From Streptomyces sp. AA1529 (lineage in GTDB: Bacteria; Actinomycetota; Actinomycetes; Streptomycetales; Streptomycetaceae), in assembly GCF_000280905.1 (NCBI RefSeq), contig NZ_ALAP01000048.1, forward strand, positions 84,615 through 148,614: a stretch of 64,000 nucleotides of DNA, read 5' to 3'. Numbering within the stretch: the stretch's first letter is position 1; each line of letters begins with the position of its first letter. Below are positions 7,667-16,432 of the stretch, piece after piece. The translations under genes and the position numbers were made by a program. The notes under the pieces were generated by a model. The model did no database searches. It worked only from the letters and a program-made list of their open reading frames with translations, and had not been told where the DNA came from.

Positions 7667-10279
7667 ATGGCCGACGAGACCCCCACCACACCCGAGCCGA
7701 CGCCCGAGAACGCCCCCGCGCCCGACAGCGCGCTGGTGGACACCGAGGCGGGTGCCCGCGTCGAGCCCGTCAGCCTCGAGACGGAGATGCAGCGCTCCTA
7801 CCTCGACTACGCGATGAGCGTGATCGTGAGCCGCGCGCTGCCCGACATCCGGGACGGCCTCAAGCCGGTGCACCGGCGGGTGCTGTACGCGATGTACGAC
7901 GGCGGGTACCGCCCCGAGAAGGGCTACTACAAGTGCGCCCGCGTCGTCGGCGACGTCATGGGCACCTACCACCCGCACGGTGACACCTCGATCTACGACG
8001 CGCTGGTGCGGCTGGCGCAGCCCTGGTCGATGCGGATGCCGCTGGTCGACTCCAACGGCAACTTCGGCTCGCCGGGCAACGACCCGGCCGCCGCCATGCG
8101 GTACACCGAGTGCAAGATGGCGCCGCTGGCCATGGAGATGCTCCGGGACATCGACGAGGAGACCGTCGACTTCCAGGACAACTACGACGGCCGCAACCAG
8201 GAGCCGACGGTCCTGCCGGCCCGCTTCCCCAACCTGCTGATCAACGGCTCCGCCGGGATCGCCGTCGGGATGGCCACCAACATTCCGCCGCACAACCTGC
8301 GGGAGGTGGCCGCGGGCGCCCAGTGGTTCCTCGACCATCCCGAGGCCTCCAACGAGGAGCTGCTCGAAGCCCTCATCGAGCGGATCAAGGGCCCGGACTT
8401 CCCCAGCGGCGCCCTGGTGGTGGGCCGCAAGGGGATCGAGGAGGCGTACCGCACCGGGCGCGGCTCGATCACCATGCGGGCCGTGGTGGAGGTCGAGGAG
8501 ATCCACGGCCGTCAGTGCCTGGTCGTCACGGAGCTGCCCTACCAGGTCAACCCGGACAACCTCGCGCTGAAGATCGCCGACCTGGTCAAGGACGGCCGGA
8601 TCGGCGGGATCGCCGACGTCCGGGACGAGACCTCGTCGCGGACCGGGCAGCGTCTGGTCATCGTCCTGAAGCGGGACGCGGTCGCCAAGGTCGTCCTCAA
8701 CAACCTCTACAAGCACACCGATCTGCAGACCAACTTCGGCGCGAACATGCTCGCGCTGGTCGAGGGCGTGCCGCGCACCCTGTCGCTGGACGCCTTCATC
8801 CGGCACTGGGTCGCGCACCAGATCGACGTCATCGTGCGCCGTACCCGCTACCGGCTGCGCAAGGCCGAGGAGCGCGCCCACATCCTGCGCGGTCTGCTCA
8901 AGGCGCTGGACGCGATCGACGAGGTCATCGCCCTGATCCGGCGCAGCCAGACCGTCGACGAGGCCCGCGGGGGCCTGATGGGGCTGCTGGCCATCGACGA
9001 GATCCAGGCCAACGCGATCCTGGAGATGCAGCTCCGCCGGCTGGCCGCGCTGGAGCGGCAGAAGATCACCGCCGAGCACGACGAACTCCAGCTCAAGATC
9101 GACGAGTACAACGCGATCCTCGCCTCGCCCGAGCGGCAGCGGCAGATCATCGGTCAGGAGATGGGCCAGATCGTCGACAAGTACGGCGACGACCGGCGCA
9201 CCAAGCTGATCCCCTTCGAGGGCGACATGTCCATCGAGGACCTGATCGCCGAGGAGGACATCGTCGTCACGATCACCCGTGGCGGCTACGTCAAGCGCAC
9301 CAAGACCGACGACTACCGGGCGCAGAAACGCGGCGGGAAGGGGGTGCGCGGGACGAAGCTGAAGGAGGACGACATCGTCGACCACTTCTTCGTCTCGACC
9401 ACCCACCACTGGGTGCTGTTCTTCACCAACAAGGGCCGCGTCTACCGGGCCAAGGCGTACGAGCTGCCGGACGCCGGCCGCGAGGCGCGCGGCCAGCACG
9501 TGGCCAATCTGCTGGCCTTCCAGCCCGACGAGCAGATCGCCGAGATCCTCGCCATCCGGGACTACGACGCCACCCCCTACCTGGTGCTGGCCACCAAGTC
9601 GGGGCTGGTCAAGAAGACCCCGCTGAAGGATTACGACTCGCCCCGCTCGGGCGGCGTCATCGCGATCAACCTCCGTGAGATGGCGGACGGCCGCGACGAC
9701 GAACTGATCGGCGCCGAACTGGTCTCGTCCGACGACGATCTGCTGCTGGTGAGCAGGAAGGCGCAGTCGATCCGCTTCACCGCGACCGACGAGGCGCTGC
9801 GTCCGATGGGCCGGGCCACTTCCGGTGTCAAGGGGATGAGTTTCCGCGAGGACGACGAACTCCTCTCGATGAATGTCGTGCGGGCGGGTACGTTCGTCTT
9901 CACGGCGACCGACGGCGGGTACGCGAAGCGGACGGACGTGGACGACTACCGGGTCCAGGGCCGCGGCGGGCTCGGCATCAAGGCCGCCAAGATCGTGGAG
10001 GACCGGGGATCGCTGGTCGGCGCGCTGGTGGTCGAGGAGACGGACGAGATCCTCGCCATCACGCTCGGCGGCGGGGTGATCCGCACGCGGGTCAACGAGG
10101 TGAGGGAGACCGGCCGTGACACCATGGGCGTTCAACTGATCAACCTGGGCAAGAAGGACGCGGTGGTCGGCGTCGCACGCAACGCCGAGGCCGGTCGCGA
10201 GGCCGAGGAAGTGGAGGCCGCGGCGGGTACCCCCGACGAGGGGGAGCAGCAGGACGCGCCCGACCCGGATGACGACTAG
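7667..10279 (+). CDS. gyrA: DNA gyrase subunit A
   Basis: An 870-residue breakage-reunion subunit of gyrase. The catalytic tyrosine is Tyr146 in AAAMRYTE. The quinolone-determining region reads HPHGDTSIYDALVR, so the position equivalent to E. coli Ser83 is Thr107 and the Asp87 equivalent is Asp111. The C-terminal half carries the beta-pinwheel blades with the GyrA box QKRGGKG near residue 550. The acidic C-terminal tail is typical. The ATG start is at 7667. Confidence 0.98.
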   Translation: MADETPTTPEPTPENAPAPDSALVDTEAGARVEPVSLETEMQRSYLDYAMSVIVSRALPDIRDGLKPVHRRVLYAMYDGGYRPEKGYYKCARVVGDVMGTYHPHGDTSIYDALVRLAQPWSMRMPLVDSNGNFGSPGNDPAAAMRYTECKMAPLAMEMLRDIDEETVDFQDNYDGRNQEPTVLPARFPNLLINGSAGIAVGMATNIPPHNLREVAAGAQWFLDHPEASNEELLEALIERIKGPDFPSGALVVGRKGIEEAYRTGRGSITMRAVVEVEEIHGRQCLVVTELPYQVNPDNLALKIADLVKDGRIGGIADVRDETSSRTGQRLVIVLKRDAVAKVVLNNLYKHTDLQTNFGANMLALVEGVPRTLSLDAFIRHWVAHQIDVIVRRTRYRLRKAEERAHILRGLLKALDAIDEVIALIRRSQTVDEARGGLMGLLAIDEIQANAILEMQLRRLAALERQKITAEHDELQLKIDEYNAILASPERQRQIIGQEMGQIVDKYGDDRRTKLIPFEGDMSIEDLIAEEDIVVTITRGGYVKRTKTDDYRAQKRGGKGVRGTKLKEDDIVDHFFVSTTHHWVLFFTNKGRVYRAKAYELPDAGREARGQHVANLLAFQPDEQIAEILAIRDYDATPYLVLATKSGLVKKTPLKDYDSPRSGGVIAINLREMADGRDDELIGAELVSSDDDLLLVSRKAQSIRFTATDEALRPMGRATSGVKGMSFREDDELLSMNVVRAGTFVFTATDGGYAKRTDVDDYRVQGRGGLGIKAAKIVEDRGSLVGALVVEETDEILAITLGGGVIRTRVNEVRETGRDTMGVQLINLGKKDAVVGVARNAEAGREAEEVEAAAGTPDEGEQQDAPDPDDD

Positions 10280-10297
10280 GACAACTAGGAGCAGGGC

Positions 10298-10885
10298 GTG
10301 AGTGGTGCTCAGCCGCAGCCGAAGGCGCAGCCGCAGGCAAAGCCCCCGTCCCCGGCCCAGCCGCAGACCGAGCAGCAGCCGCACCGGCCGCCGCAGGCGT
10401 ATCCGTCTCCGGACGCGGGCCGGGCCGGCCCGTCGGACCGGCCGGAGCACTCCGGCCGGTCCGGGGGCTCCGACACCGTGCGCAAGCCCCGTACCGGGGC
10501 GCGCACGGTGCCGCGGACGCGCAAGGCCCGGCTGCGGGTGGCCAAGGCCGACCCGTGGTCGGTGATGAAGGTCAGCTTCCTGCTGGCGGTGGCGCTGGGG
10601 GTCTGCACCATCGTGGCGATCGCGGTGCTGTGGATGGTGATGGACGCGATGGGCGTCTTCTCCAGCATCGGCGGCACGGTCAGCGAGGCCACCAGCGCCG
10701 AGGGCAGCAGCGGCTTCGACCTGGAGACGTTCCTCTCGCTGCCCCGCGTCCTGCTCTTCACCTCCCTGATCGCCGTGATCAACGTCGTGCTGGCCACCGC
10801 GCTGGCCACGCTGGCGGCGTTCGTCTACAACCTCTCGGCCGGCTTCGTCGGCGGTGTCGAGCTCACCCTGGCGGAGGACGAGTAG
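10298..10885 (+). CDS. DUF3566 membrane protein
   Basis: A 195-residue protein with a Gln/Pro-rich cytoplasmic N-terminus (1-60), a basic stretch (62-85) and two membrane segments (about 91-115 and 150-178). DUF3566 proteins follow gyrA in most actinobacteria, including mycobacteria. Their role is not established, although a link to division and growth has been proposed. The GTG start at 10298 has AGGAG at 10287-10291. It is likely co-transcribed with gyrA, 18 bases upstream. Confidence 0.85.
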   Translation: MSGAQPQPKAQPQAKPPSPAQPQTEQQPHRPPQAYPSPDAGRAGPSDRPEHSGRSGGSDTVRKPRTGARTVPRTRKARLRVAKADPWSVMKVSFLLAVALGVCTIVAIAVLWMVMDAMGVFSSIGGTVSEATSAEGSSGFDLETFLSLPRVLLFTSLIAVINVVLATALATLAAFVYNLSAGFVGGVELTLAEDE

Positions 10886-10924
10886 GCCCCGCCGCGGTCC
10901 CGCTCCGGCTGCCCGGGAACCGAT

Positions 10925-10953
10925 TTGGGACCACGGCTGAAGTGCGCTAACCT
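10925..10953 (+). promoter_or_regulatory. Probable promoter of tRNA-Ile
   Basis: TTGGGA at 10925-10930 and TAACCT at 10948-10953 are separated by 17 bases, 13 bases before the mature tRNA. This is a good fit to the main vegetative sigma factor consensus. Confidence 0.55.
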
Positions 10954-10966
10954 TTCTGTGCAGCGC

Positions 10967-11040
10967 GCGGCTATAGCTCAGACGGTTAGAGCGCTTCCCT
11001 GATAAGGAAGAGGCCCCAGGTTCAAGTCCTGGTAGCCGCA
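10967..11040 (+). tRNA. tRNA-Ile (GAT)
   Basis: A 74-nt cloverleaf. The acceptor stem GCGGCTA pairs with TAGCCGC, discriminator A at 11040. The anticodon stem is CTTCC/GGAAG with loop CTGATAA, anticodon GAT at 11001-11003. The T-loop is TTCAAGT. The 3' CCA is not encoded. It sits downstream of gyrA-DUF3566, as in other Streptomyces. Confidence 0.97.
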
Positions 11041-11046
11041 CAGCGA

Positions 11047-11091
11047 CGGAAGGCCCGGCCCCTCGGAAGAGGCGCCGGGCCTTCCGCTTTT
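11047..11091 (+). terminator. Rho-independent terminator after tRNA-Ile
   Basis: A perfect 13-bp inverted repeat, CGGAAGGCCCGGC at 11047-11059 and its complement at 11074-11086, is followed by CTTTT. It begins 6 bases after the tRNA. Confidence 0.85.
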
Positions 11092-11265
11092 CGGCTCCGC
11101 GCCGGCGCCGTACTGCGCTGTTCGCCGGCTCCGGCCGGGATCGCGCGGAGGGCGCGTGAGCGGGACCGCACGCCGCGGACGTTTGGTGCCGCTCCTGTTC
11201 TGGTACCGGTAGCCCCGTCCTGCTGTCGGCGCCGCCGGGCGCCTCCTGGCGAGCGGAGCGCTGCG

Positions 11266-12384
11266 ATGACCGGATCCGACCCGGAGCCCGAACCGGGACC
11301 CGAGCCCGAACCGGAGCCGGAGACCGAATCCGAACCGGAGCCGGAGCCGGAGACCGAACCGGGAACCGGCACCGAGCCCGGGCCGGAGTCCGGCCGGGAG
11401 GCGGCCTCCGCGGGGGCTGAGGCCGCCGCGGGGCGGCTGCCCACCGGGCCGCCGCATCCGCGCAGCGGGACGCTCGGTCAGACGCTCAAGCGGACAGCGG
11501 CCGAGTTCAAGGAGGACGGCCTCGCCGACGTGGCCGCGGCGCTCACCTACTACGCCGTGCTGTCGGTCTTCCCCGCACTGATCGCGCTGGTCTCGCTGGT
11601 CAGTCTGGTGATGAGCCGCGAGAAGATCGTCGAGACGCTGAACGACCTGGTCGACACGGTCGGTCCGGCGTCCGCCGCCGAGACGTTCAAGAAGCCGATC
11701 GAGTCCATGGCGTCCGGCTCCGGCGCCCCGTCGGTGCTGCTGGTCGTCGGGGTCCTGGGCGCGCTGTGGACGGCGTCGGGGTACGTCGGCGCCTTCGTCC
11801 GGGCCTCGAACGTCATCTACGAGGTGCCGGAGGGCCGCCCCTTCCGCACGCTGCGCCCGGTGCAGCTGCTGGTGACGGCGGCCGCGGTGCTGCTCCTGGC
11901 GGTGGTGCTGGTCGGGTTGGTGGTCAGCGGCCCGGTGGCGGAGTCGGCCGGGCGGGCACTGGGCGTCGGGCATGCGGCGGTGACCGCCTGGGAGTGGGCC
12001 AAATGGCCGGTGCTGGTGCCGGCCGTCGTGGCGATCGTCGCCGGGCTGTACTACGCCGCGCCCAACGTGCGGCTGCCCGGGCCCTCCTCGGTGCTGCCGG
12101 GGGCCGTGCTGGCGCTCGGGGTCTGGCTGGTGGCCTCGGCGGGCTTCGCGTTCTACGCGGCGAACTTCGGGTCGTACAACGAGACCTACGGGGCGCTCGG
12201 CGGGGTCGTGGTCTTCCTGGTGTGGCTGTGGCTGACCAATCTCGCTGTCGTGCTCGGTGCCGAGTTCAACGCCGAGCGGGAGCGCGGCCGGCAACTGGCG
12301 GCCGGGGTGCCGGGGGCCGAGCGGCGGATCCAGCTGGCGGAGCGCTCCGCCGCCGCGCGGAAGAAGCGCGCGCGGACCGTCTGA
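11266..12384 (+). CDS. YihY/BrkB-family integral membrane protein
   Basis: A 372-residue protein. Residues 1-50 are an unusual Glu/Pro repeat (PEPEPE, ETEPGT units). The YihY domain then begins with LKRTAAEFKEDGLADVAAALTYYAVLSVFPALIAL and has six predicted membrane segments to about residue 330, including the diagnostic YNETYGALGGVVVFLVWLW and ending at LGAEFNAERER. A basic tail follows. The family is widespread; older ribonuclease BN naming is wrong and the function is open. ATG start at 11266. Confidence 0.88.
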   Translation: MTGSDPEPEPGPEPEPEPETESEPEPEPETEPGTGTEPGPESGREAASAGAEAAAGRLPTGPPHPRSGTLGQTLKRTAAEFKEDGLADVAAALTYYAVLSVFPALIALVSLVSLVMSREKIVETLNDLVDTVGPASAAETFKKPIESMASGSGAPSVLLVVGVLGALWTASGYVGAFVRASNVIYEVPEGRPFRTLRPVQLLVTAAAVLLLAVVLVGLVVSGPVAESAGRALGVGHAAVTAWEWAKWPVLVPAVVAIVAGLYYAAPNVRLPGPSSVLPGAVLALGVWLVASAGFAFYAANFGSYNETYGALGGVVVFLVWLWLTNLAVVLGAEFNAERERGRQLAAGVPGAERRIQLAERSAAARKKRARTV

Positions 12385-12486
12385 GGCCGTGTCCGGCGGG
12401 CGGGCCGACCCGGCTGTCGGAAGTGGTGGTTGGGTATCATCGGCCGCCTAAGAGGTCCCAATGTCTAAGAAGGACGAGGTAGCGCG

Positions 12487-12621
12487 GTGAAGAAGCTTTT
12501 CCTGGTCGCACTGGCCGCCATCGGCGGTCTCCTCGTGTACCGCCAGATCCAGGCGGATCGCGCCGAGCAGGATCTGTGGACGGAGGCGACCGACTCCGTG
12601 CCTGCAGGTTCCGGCGTGTAG
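12487..12621 (+). CDS. DLW-39 family microprotein
   Basis: A 44-residue protein, MKKLFLVALAAIGGLLVYRQ followed by IQADRAEQDLWTEATD. It has a short basic start, one hydrophobic segment (about 4-18) and the conserved Asp-Leu-Trp at residues 29-31 that names the actinobacterial DLW-39 family. GTG start at 12487 with GAGGT at 12476-12480. It is conserved downstream of the gyr region in actinobacteria and is of unknown role. A hairpin follows its stop. Confidence 0.85.
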   Translation: MKKLFLVALAAIGGLLVYRQIQADRAEQDLWTEATDSVPAGSGV

Positions 12622-12640
12622 CCCCAGCGAACAGCAACGA

Positions 12641-12675
12641 GAGGCCCTGGCCGCCCACTGCGGCCGGGGCCTCCG
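12641..12675 (+). terminator. Hairpin terminator after the DLW-39 gene
   Basis: GAGGCCCTGGCCG at 12641-12653 pairs, with one mismatch, with CGGCCGGGGCCTC at 12661-12673, with a short loop. The U-tract is poor, which is usual in Streptomyces. Confidence 0.6.
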
Positions 12676-12827
12676 TCATCTGCCGACCGCTCCGCAGGGT
12701 CGGCTCCCCGGCCGGTGGACCCGGAAACGAGCAGCTGCAACAGGGCTCTTGGAGGGGAAGGCGCCGGGGTTCGCGGTGGCCGCCAGGACGCGTGCGCTGT
12801 TGCCGTACCGTGACAGCTCTCCTCTTG

Positions 12828-12867
12828 TTGCTTGCTCTTGCAAAGCAATACCGTGCTTGCGCAAAGC
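12828..12867 (+). promoter_or_regulatory. Operator-like inverted repeats upstream of the VWA gene
   Basis: Two related motifs sit 37-76 bases before the VWA gene start. At 12828-12848 the arms TTGCTT and AAGCAA flank a 9-base spacer. At 12855-12867 lies GCTTGCGCAAAGC, with TTGCGCAA as a perfect 8-bp palindrome. TTGCAAAGC (12838-12846) and TTGCGCAAAGC (12857-12867) read as spaced direct repeats. The local composition is markedly less G+C-rich. The binding protein is unknown. Confidence 0.5.
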
Positions 12868-12903
12868 TACCGGGGTCCGGACGGGCCGAGGGGGGAGACG
12901 AGC

Positions 12904-14904
12904 ATGCGCACTGTGCGGAGACGCCGGACCGGACGGCTGCCGAGAGGGGTGTCGGGTGGGGTGCTGCTCACCCTGCTCGCCCTGCTCGCCGGGCCGGCGG
13001 TGGCGCCCGCCACCGCGGCACCGGCCGCTCCGGCCGCTCCGGCCGCTCCGGCCGTCCGGGGCGCCGCGGCGGGCGGCACCCGTGCGCTGGAGATCGTGCT
13101 GGACTCCTCGGGCTCCATGGCCCGGGAGACCGGCTCCGGCGGGACCCGGATGGAGTCGGCCCGGGACGCGGTGGGCACCCTCGTCGACAGCCTCCCCGAC
13201 GGCTACCCCACCGGGCTGCGCGTCTACGGTGCCGACCGGGCCGCGAGCTGCACCGACACCCGGCTCGTCGAACCGGTCGGCGCACTGGACCGGGCGGGGA
13301 TCAAGAAGGCCGTCTCCGGGGTGCGGCCCAAGGGCGAGACCCCGATCGGCCCGGCGCTCCGGAAGGCCGCCGCCGACCTGCCCGACCCGCCGCGGAACAC
13401 GCCGGCCCGCCGCACGATCGTGCTGGTCTCCGACGGCGAGGACACCTGCGGCGACCCGGAGCCGTGCGAGGTCGCCGAAAAGCTCGCCCGGGACGGCCTG
13501 GACCTGCGGATCGACGCCATCGGCTTCCAGGTGCGCGGCGAGGCACGCGAGCAGCTGGAGTGCATCGCGGAGGCCGGGCACGGGAAGTACTACGACGCGC
13601 CGGAGGCCGAGGACCTGGCCCGCGAACTGGAGCGCGCCGGGCGGCAGTCGGCGGCCGGCTACCGGTTCGAGGGCAGGCGGGTCAGCGGGACGCGCTCCTC
13701 GGCCGACGCCCCTCGGCTGCGTGCCCCCGGCCAGTACCTGGACACCATCGGGCCCGGGGAGACCCGCTGGTACAGCACCGAACTCGGCGCCGGCTCCGCC
13801 GCGCGGGCCGTGGACCTGGCCGCCACCGGAGTAGCCGCGCCCGGCGCCCGCGTCGGCACCGCGGACGGTCTGGAGCTGACGATGCGCAGCCCCGACGGCA
13901 GCCGGTGCGGCGGCGACCGCTCCTGGTTCGCGCAGGACGAGGGCGGCGTCCCCCTCACCGCGGCGGTCAGCCGGATTCCCGACGGGGACGGCGCCCGCTC
14001 CTGCGACCGGCCCGGACGCTTCACCTTCGAGCTGACCCGCGCCACCGCCGACGGCTCCGACCGGGCGCGCTGGCCCGTGGAGTTGCGCCTCGGCACCGAG
14101 CGGGCGCTGCCCGGCGGGGCGGCGCCGGCCCGCGCCGAGACCGGCTACGGGCCGGGAGGCGAGGACGCGGCGCTGCCGACGGGCGCGCCCCGCGACATCG
14201 AGGGCGGCACCGGGTTCAACGACGCGAGGAAGCTGCGCGCCGGCGTGTGGCGGGACACCCTGGTCCCGGCCCAGACCCGCTGGTACCGGGTTCCGGTCGG
14301 CTGGAACCAGCAGCTGCGCTACGACGTGGAGTTCGCCAACGAGCCCGCGCGCCCGCGGAGCGGCGGGGTCCCCTCCTCGTCCGTGTGGACGGAGCTGTAC
14401 GCGCCGGGACGGCTCCCGGTCGCGGGCGGTGCGGAGTTCACCACCCGCCGCCCCTACCGGGGCGAGCCGGTGCGGGTGTCGCACGGTACCGTGCCGGTCT
14501 CGTGGCGGAACCGCACGGAGCCCGGCGCCGCCGTACGTCCGGTGCGGCGCGACGGCGACTACTACGTCGCGGTCACGCTGGGCGCCGGGGCCGACCGCAT
14601 CGCCGCGCACGCCGCGGTCCGGGTGGTCCTGCGCGTCGATGTCAAGGGCCGCCGGAAGCAGGGCCCCGAGCACGACGCCCCGTACGCCGGTGCCGGTGCA
14701 GCGGCGGACGGGCGCAGCGGCGGCGCGTCCGCCGGGGGCGGGCCGTCGGGCAGTGTGCGGCACGCGGGGGAAGGACCGCAGCCGGCGGTCGCGGCCGCGG
14801 GTGGCGCCGCGGCCGTGCTGCTGGCGGCGGGCGGGGCGGGGTACGCGCTGCGGCGCCGTGCCAGGGTTCGGAGCGCGACGGCGACGAGGGGTGGAACGTG
14901 GTGA
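12904..14904 (+). CDS. Secreted, membrane-tethered von Willebrand factor A domain protein
   Basis: A 666-residue protein. It has an Arg-rich N-terminus and a signal peptide (about 1-39), then an Ala/Pro linker. A VWA domain spans about 60-250 with MIDAS motif DSSGS at 67-71, the Thr in KGETPIG and the Asp in VSDGED. Two beta-rich modules follow, each with a GETRWY/QTRWYRVP signature (about 280-400 and 435-590). A Gly/Ser linker, one membrane helix and a short basic tail end it. VWA domains bind metal and protein partners outside the cell. ATG at 12904 has a GGGGGAG ribosome site. The next gene overlaps or abuts and encodes a paralogue of the C-terminal modules. Confidence 0.85.
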   Translation: MRTVRRRRTGRLPRGVSGGVLLTLLALLAGPAVAPATAAPAAPAAPAAPAVRGAAAGGTRALEIVLDSSGSMARETGSGGTRMESARDAVGTLVDSLPDGYPTGLRVYGADRAASCTDTRLVEPVGALDRAGIKKAVSGVRPKGETPIGPALRKAAADLPDPPRNTPARRTIVLVSDGEDTCGDPEPCEVAEKLARDGLDLRIDAIGFQVRGEAREQLECIAEAGHGKYYDAPEAEDLARELERAGRQSAAGYRFEGRRVSGTRSSADAPRLRAPGQYLDTIGPGETRWYSTELGAGSAARAVDLAATGVAAPGARVGTADGLELTMRSPDGSRCGGDRSWFAQDEGGVPLTAAVSRIPDGDGARSCDRPGRFTFELTRATADGSDRARWPVELRLGTERALPGGAAPARAETGYGPGGEDAALPTGAPRDIEGGTGFNDARKLRAGVWRDTLVPAQTRWYRVPVGWNQQLRYDVEFANEPARPRSGGVPSSSVWTELYAPGRLPVAGGAEFTTRRPYRGEPVRVSHGTVPVSWRNRTEPGAAVRPVRRDGDYYVAVTLGAGADRIAAHAAVRVVLRVDVKGRRKQGPEHDAPYAGAGAAADGRSGGASAGGGPSGSVRHAGEGPQPAVAAAGGAAAVLLAAGGAGYALRRRARVRSATATRGGTW

Positions 14905-14915
14905 CGGGGGACAAC

Positions 14916-16406
14916 ATGCGCAACGGGTGTGACAGGAGTGACGGGCGCGGCGGATCCGCCCACGGCCCCGGCCCCGGCCCCGGCCACGAACCCGGGCACG
15001 GGCGCCGACGTGCGGCCCGCGCCGCCGCGTTGACCGCCCTGCTGTGCCTGACCGCCGGAGTCCTGGGCGGCCAGGGCGCACCGCGGGCGTGGGCGGCGGG
15101 TACCCCGCGCGGCTGGGAGCCGGCCGCCGACGCACAGCGGATCACCGGCGCCGCGAGCAGCGCGGACGCGCCCGAGGTGGCGTCCGGCCTGTTCACCGAC
15201 CGGATCCGGCCGGGTCAGGAGAAGTACTACGCGCTCGACCTGGACGCGAAGGCGGACGTCCATGTGACCGCGACCGGGATTCCGGAACCGGGCTCCAGGG
15301 TCACCTTCCAGGACGGCCTGAAGGTGACGCTGCAGAACACCGACGGGGACTCCTGCTCCGAGGGCTCCGCCACCGGGAGCGGCGACACCGCCTTCCCGCT
15401 GGCCGCCACCGCCTCCCGGCTGATGGGCGACCCCGCGGACGAGGACTGCCGCACCGCGGGGCCCTATCTGGTCCATGTCGTCCGCGAGGAGGGCGACAAC
15501 TCCGACCCGAGCTCCTGGCCGCTGGAGCTGTCGGTCATGACGGAGCCCGGTCTCAAGGGCGGCATCCCGGCACCCCGGCCCGGCGCCGAGGAGGAGACCG
15601 ACGCCCACAACACCCGCCCCGCACCGCCTTCGGGCCCGGCGGAGACCCGCACCGGCGGCACCGGCTTCGCCGACGCCCGCGCGCTCGGGGACGGGGTGTG
15701 GAAGGACCGCGTCCGCGCCGGGGAGACCCGCTGGTTCCGGGTGCCCGTGGACTGGGGGCAGCGGCTGTACGCGCGTACGGAGCTGCCCAACTCCGCGCGG
15801 CGGTCCGGGACCGGGAGCCGGTATGTGCCGCACGGCTTCCGGATGAATGTCTACAACCCGGCGCGCACCCCGCTCTACGACGAGGACTTCCAGGGCTACG
15901 ACGGCGACGGAGCCGAGTTCGACCGCTACAGCAACCCGGTGCGCTACGAGAACCGCTTCCTCGACGCCGCCTCCGGGACCCGCTTCGCCGGCTGGTACTA
16001 CGTGGCCGTCACCGTCGGCCCGGACATGGCCACGCAGTTCCCGGACGGCACCCCGGTCACCCTGCGGATCGACGTCAGAGGCCGGGCGCAGCAGGGTCCG
16101 GAGTACGACGGGGACGCCGCCGCTGCCGGATTCGGGGTCTCCGGCCGGGACCGGGAGATGGCCGAGAAGGGGCTGACCGAGGCCCAGGCCGAACACAGCG
16201 CGACCCTGCGCACGGTGGGCTGGGCCGGTGTCGGTGCGGGCGCGGCGCTCCTCCTCGTCCTCGCCCTCTGGCTGCTGCTGGCCCGCCGCCGGGCCCGCAC
16301 GGCCGGGTATCCGGCGCCCGCCCCCTACGCTGCGGTCCCGCCGGACGGTCCGCTCCCGCACCACTCGCCCCACGGCCCTCCGCACGGAGGCCCGCCGCGG
16401 GGCTAG
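14916..16406 (+). CDS. Secreted membrane-tethered paralogue of the VWA protein C-terminal modules
   Basis: A 496-residue protein with signal peptide (cleavage near AWA, about residue 50), two beta-rich modules and a C-terminal membrane helix (about 430-452), followed by a Pro/His-rich cytoplasmic tail. Its modules match those of the preceding protein: SADAPE, IRPGQEKYY and TGFADARAL..GVWKDRV..GETRWFRVPVDW against TGFNDARKL..GVWRDTL..QTRWYRVPVGW. It has no VWA domain. I choose the ATG at 14916 with GGGGGA upstream; a GTG at 14901 overlapping the previous stop is possible. The pair is one operon. Confidence 0.8.
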   Translation: MRNGCDRSDGRGGSAHGPGPGPGHEPGHGRRRAARAAALTALLCLTAGVLGGQGAPRAWAAGTPRGWEPAADAQRITGAASSADAPEVASGLFTDRIRPGQEKYYALDLDAKADVHVTATGIPEPGSRVTFQDGLKVTLQNTDGDSCSEGSATGSGDTAFPLAATASRLMGDPADEDCRTAGPYLVHVVREEGDNSDPSSWPLELSVMTEPGLKGGIPAPRPGAEEETDAHNTRPAPPSGPAETRTGGTGFADARALGDGVWKDRVRAGETRWFRVPVDWGQRLYARTELPNSARRSGTGSRYVPHGFRMNVYNPARTPLYDEDFQGYDGDGAEFDRYSNPVRYENRFLDAASGTRFAGWYYVAVTVGPDMATQFPDGTPVTLRIDVRGRAQQGPEYDGDAAAAGFGVSGRDREMAEKGLTEAQAEHSATLRTVGWAGVGAGAALLLVLALWLLLARRRARTAGYPAPAPYAAVPPDGPLPHHSPHGPPHGGPPRG

Positions 16407-16432
16407 AGCCCGCCCGGCGGGAGCGCTGCGGG

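Noticed and set aside
7556..11041. 1161-codon minus-strand frame across gyrA and tRNA-Ile
   Set aside because: It runs through the tRNA and is antisense to gyrA. Composition is that of a shadow frame.
12576..14915. Plus-strand frame running through the VWA gene in a different register into the paralogue
   Set aside because: The part before 14901 is Arg-rich shadow sequence. The real paralogue starts at 14916 with its own ribosome site and signal peptide; no fusion.
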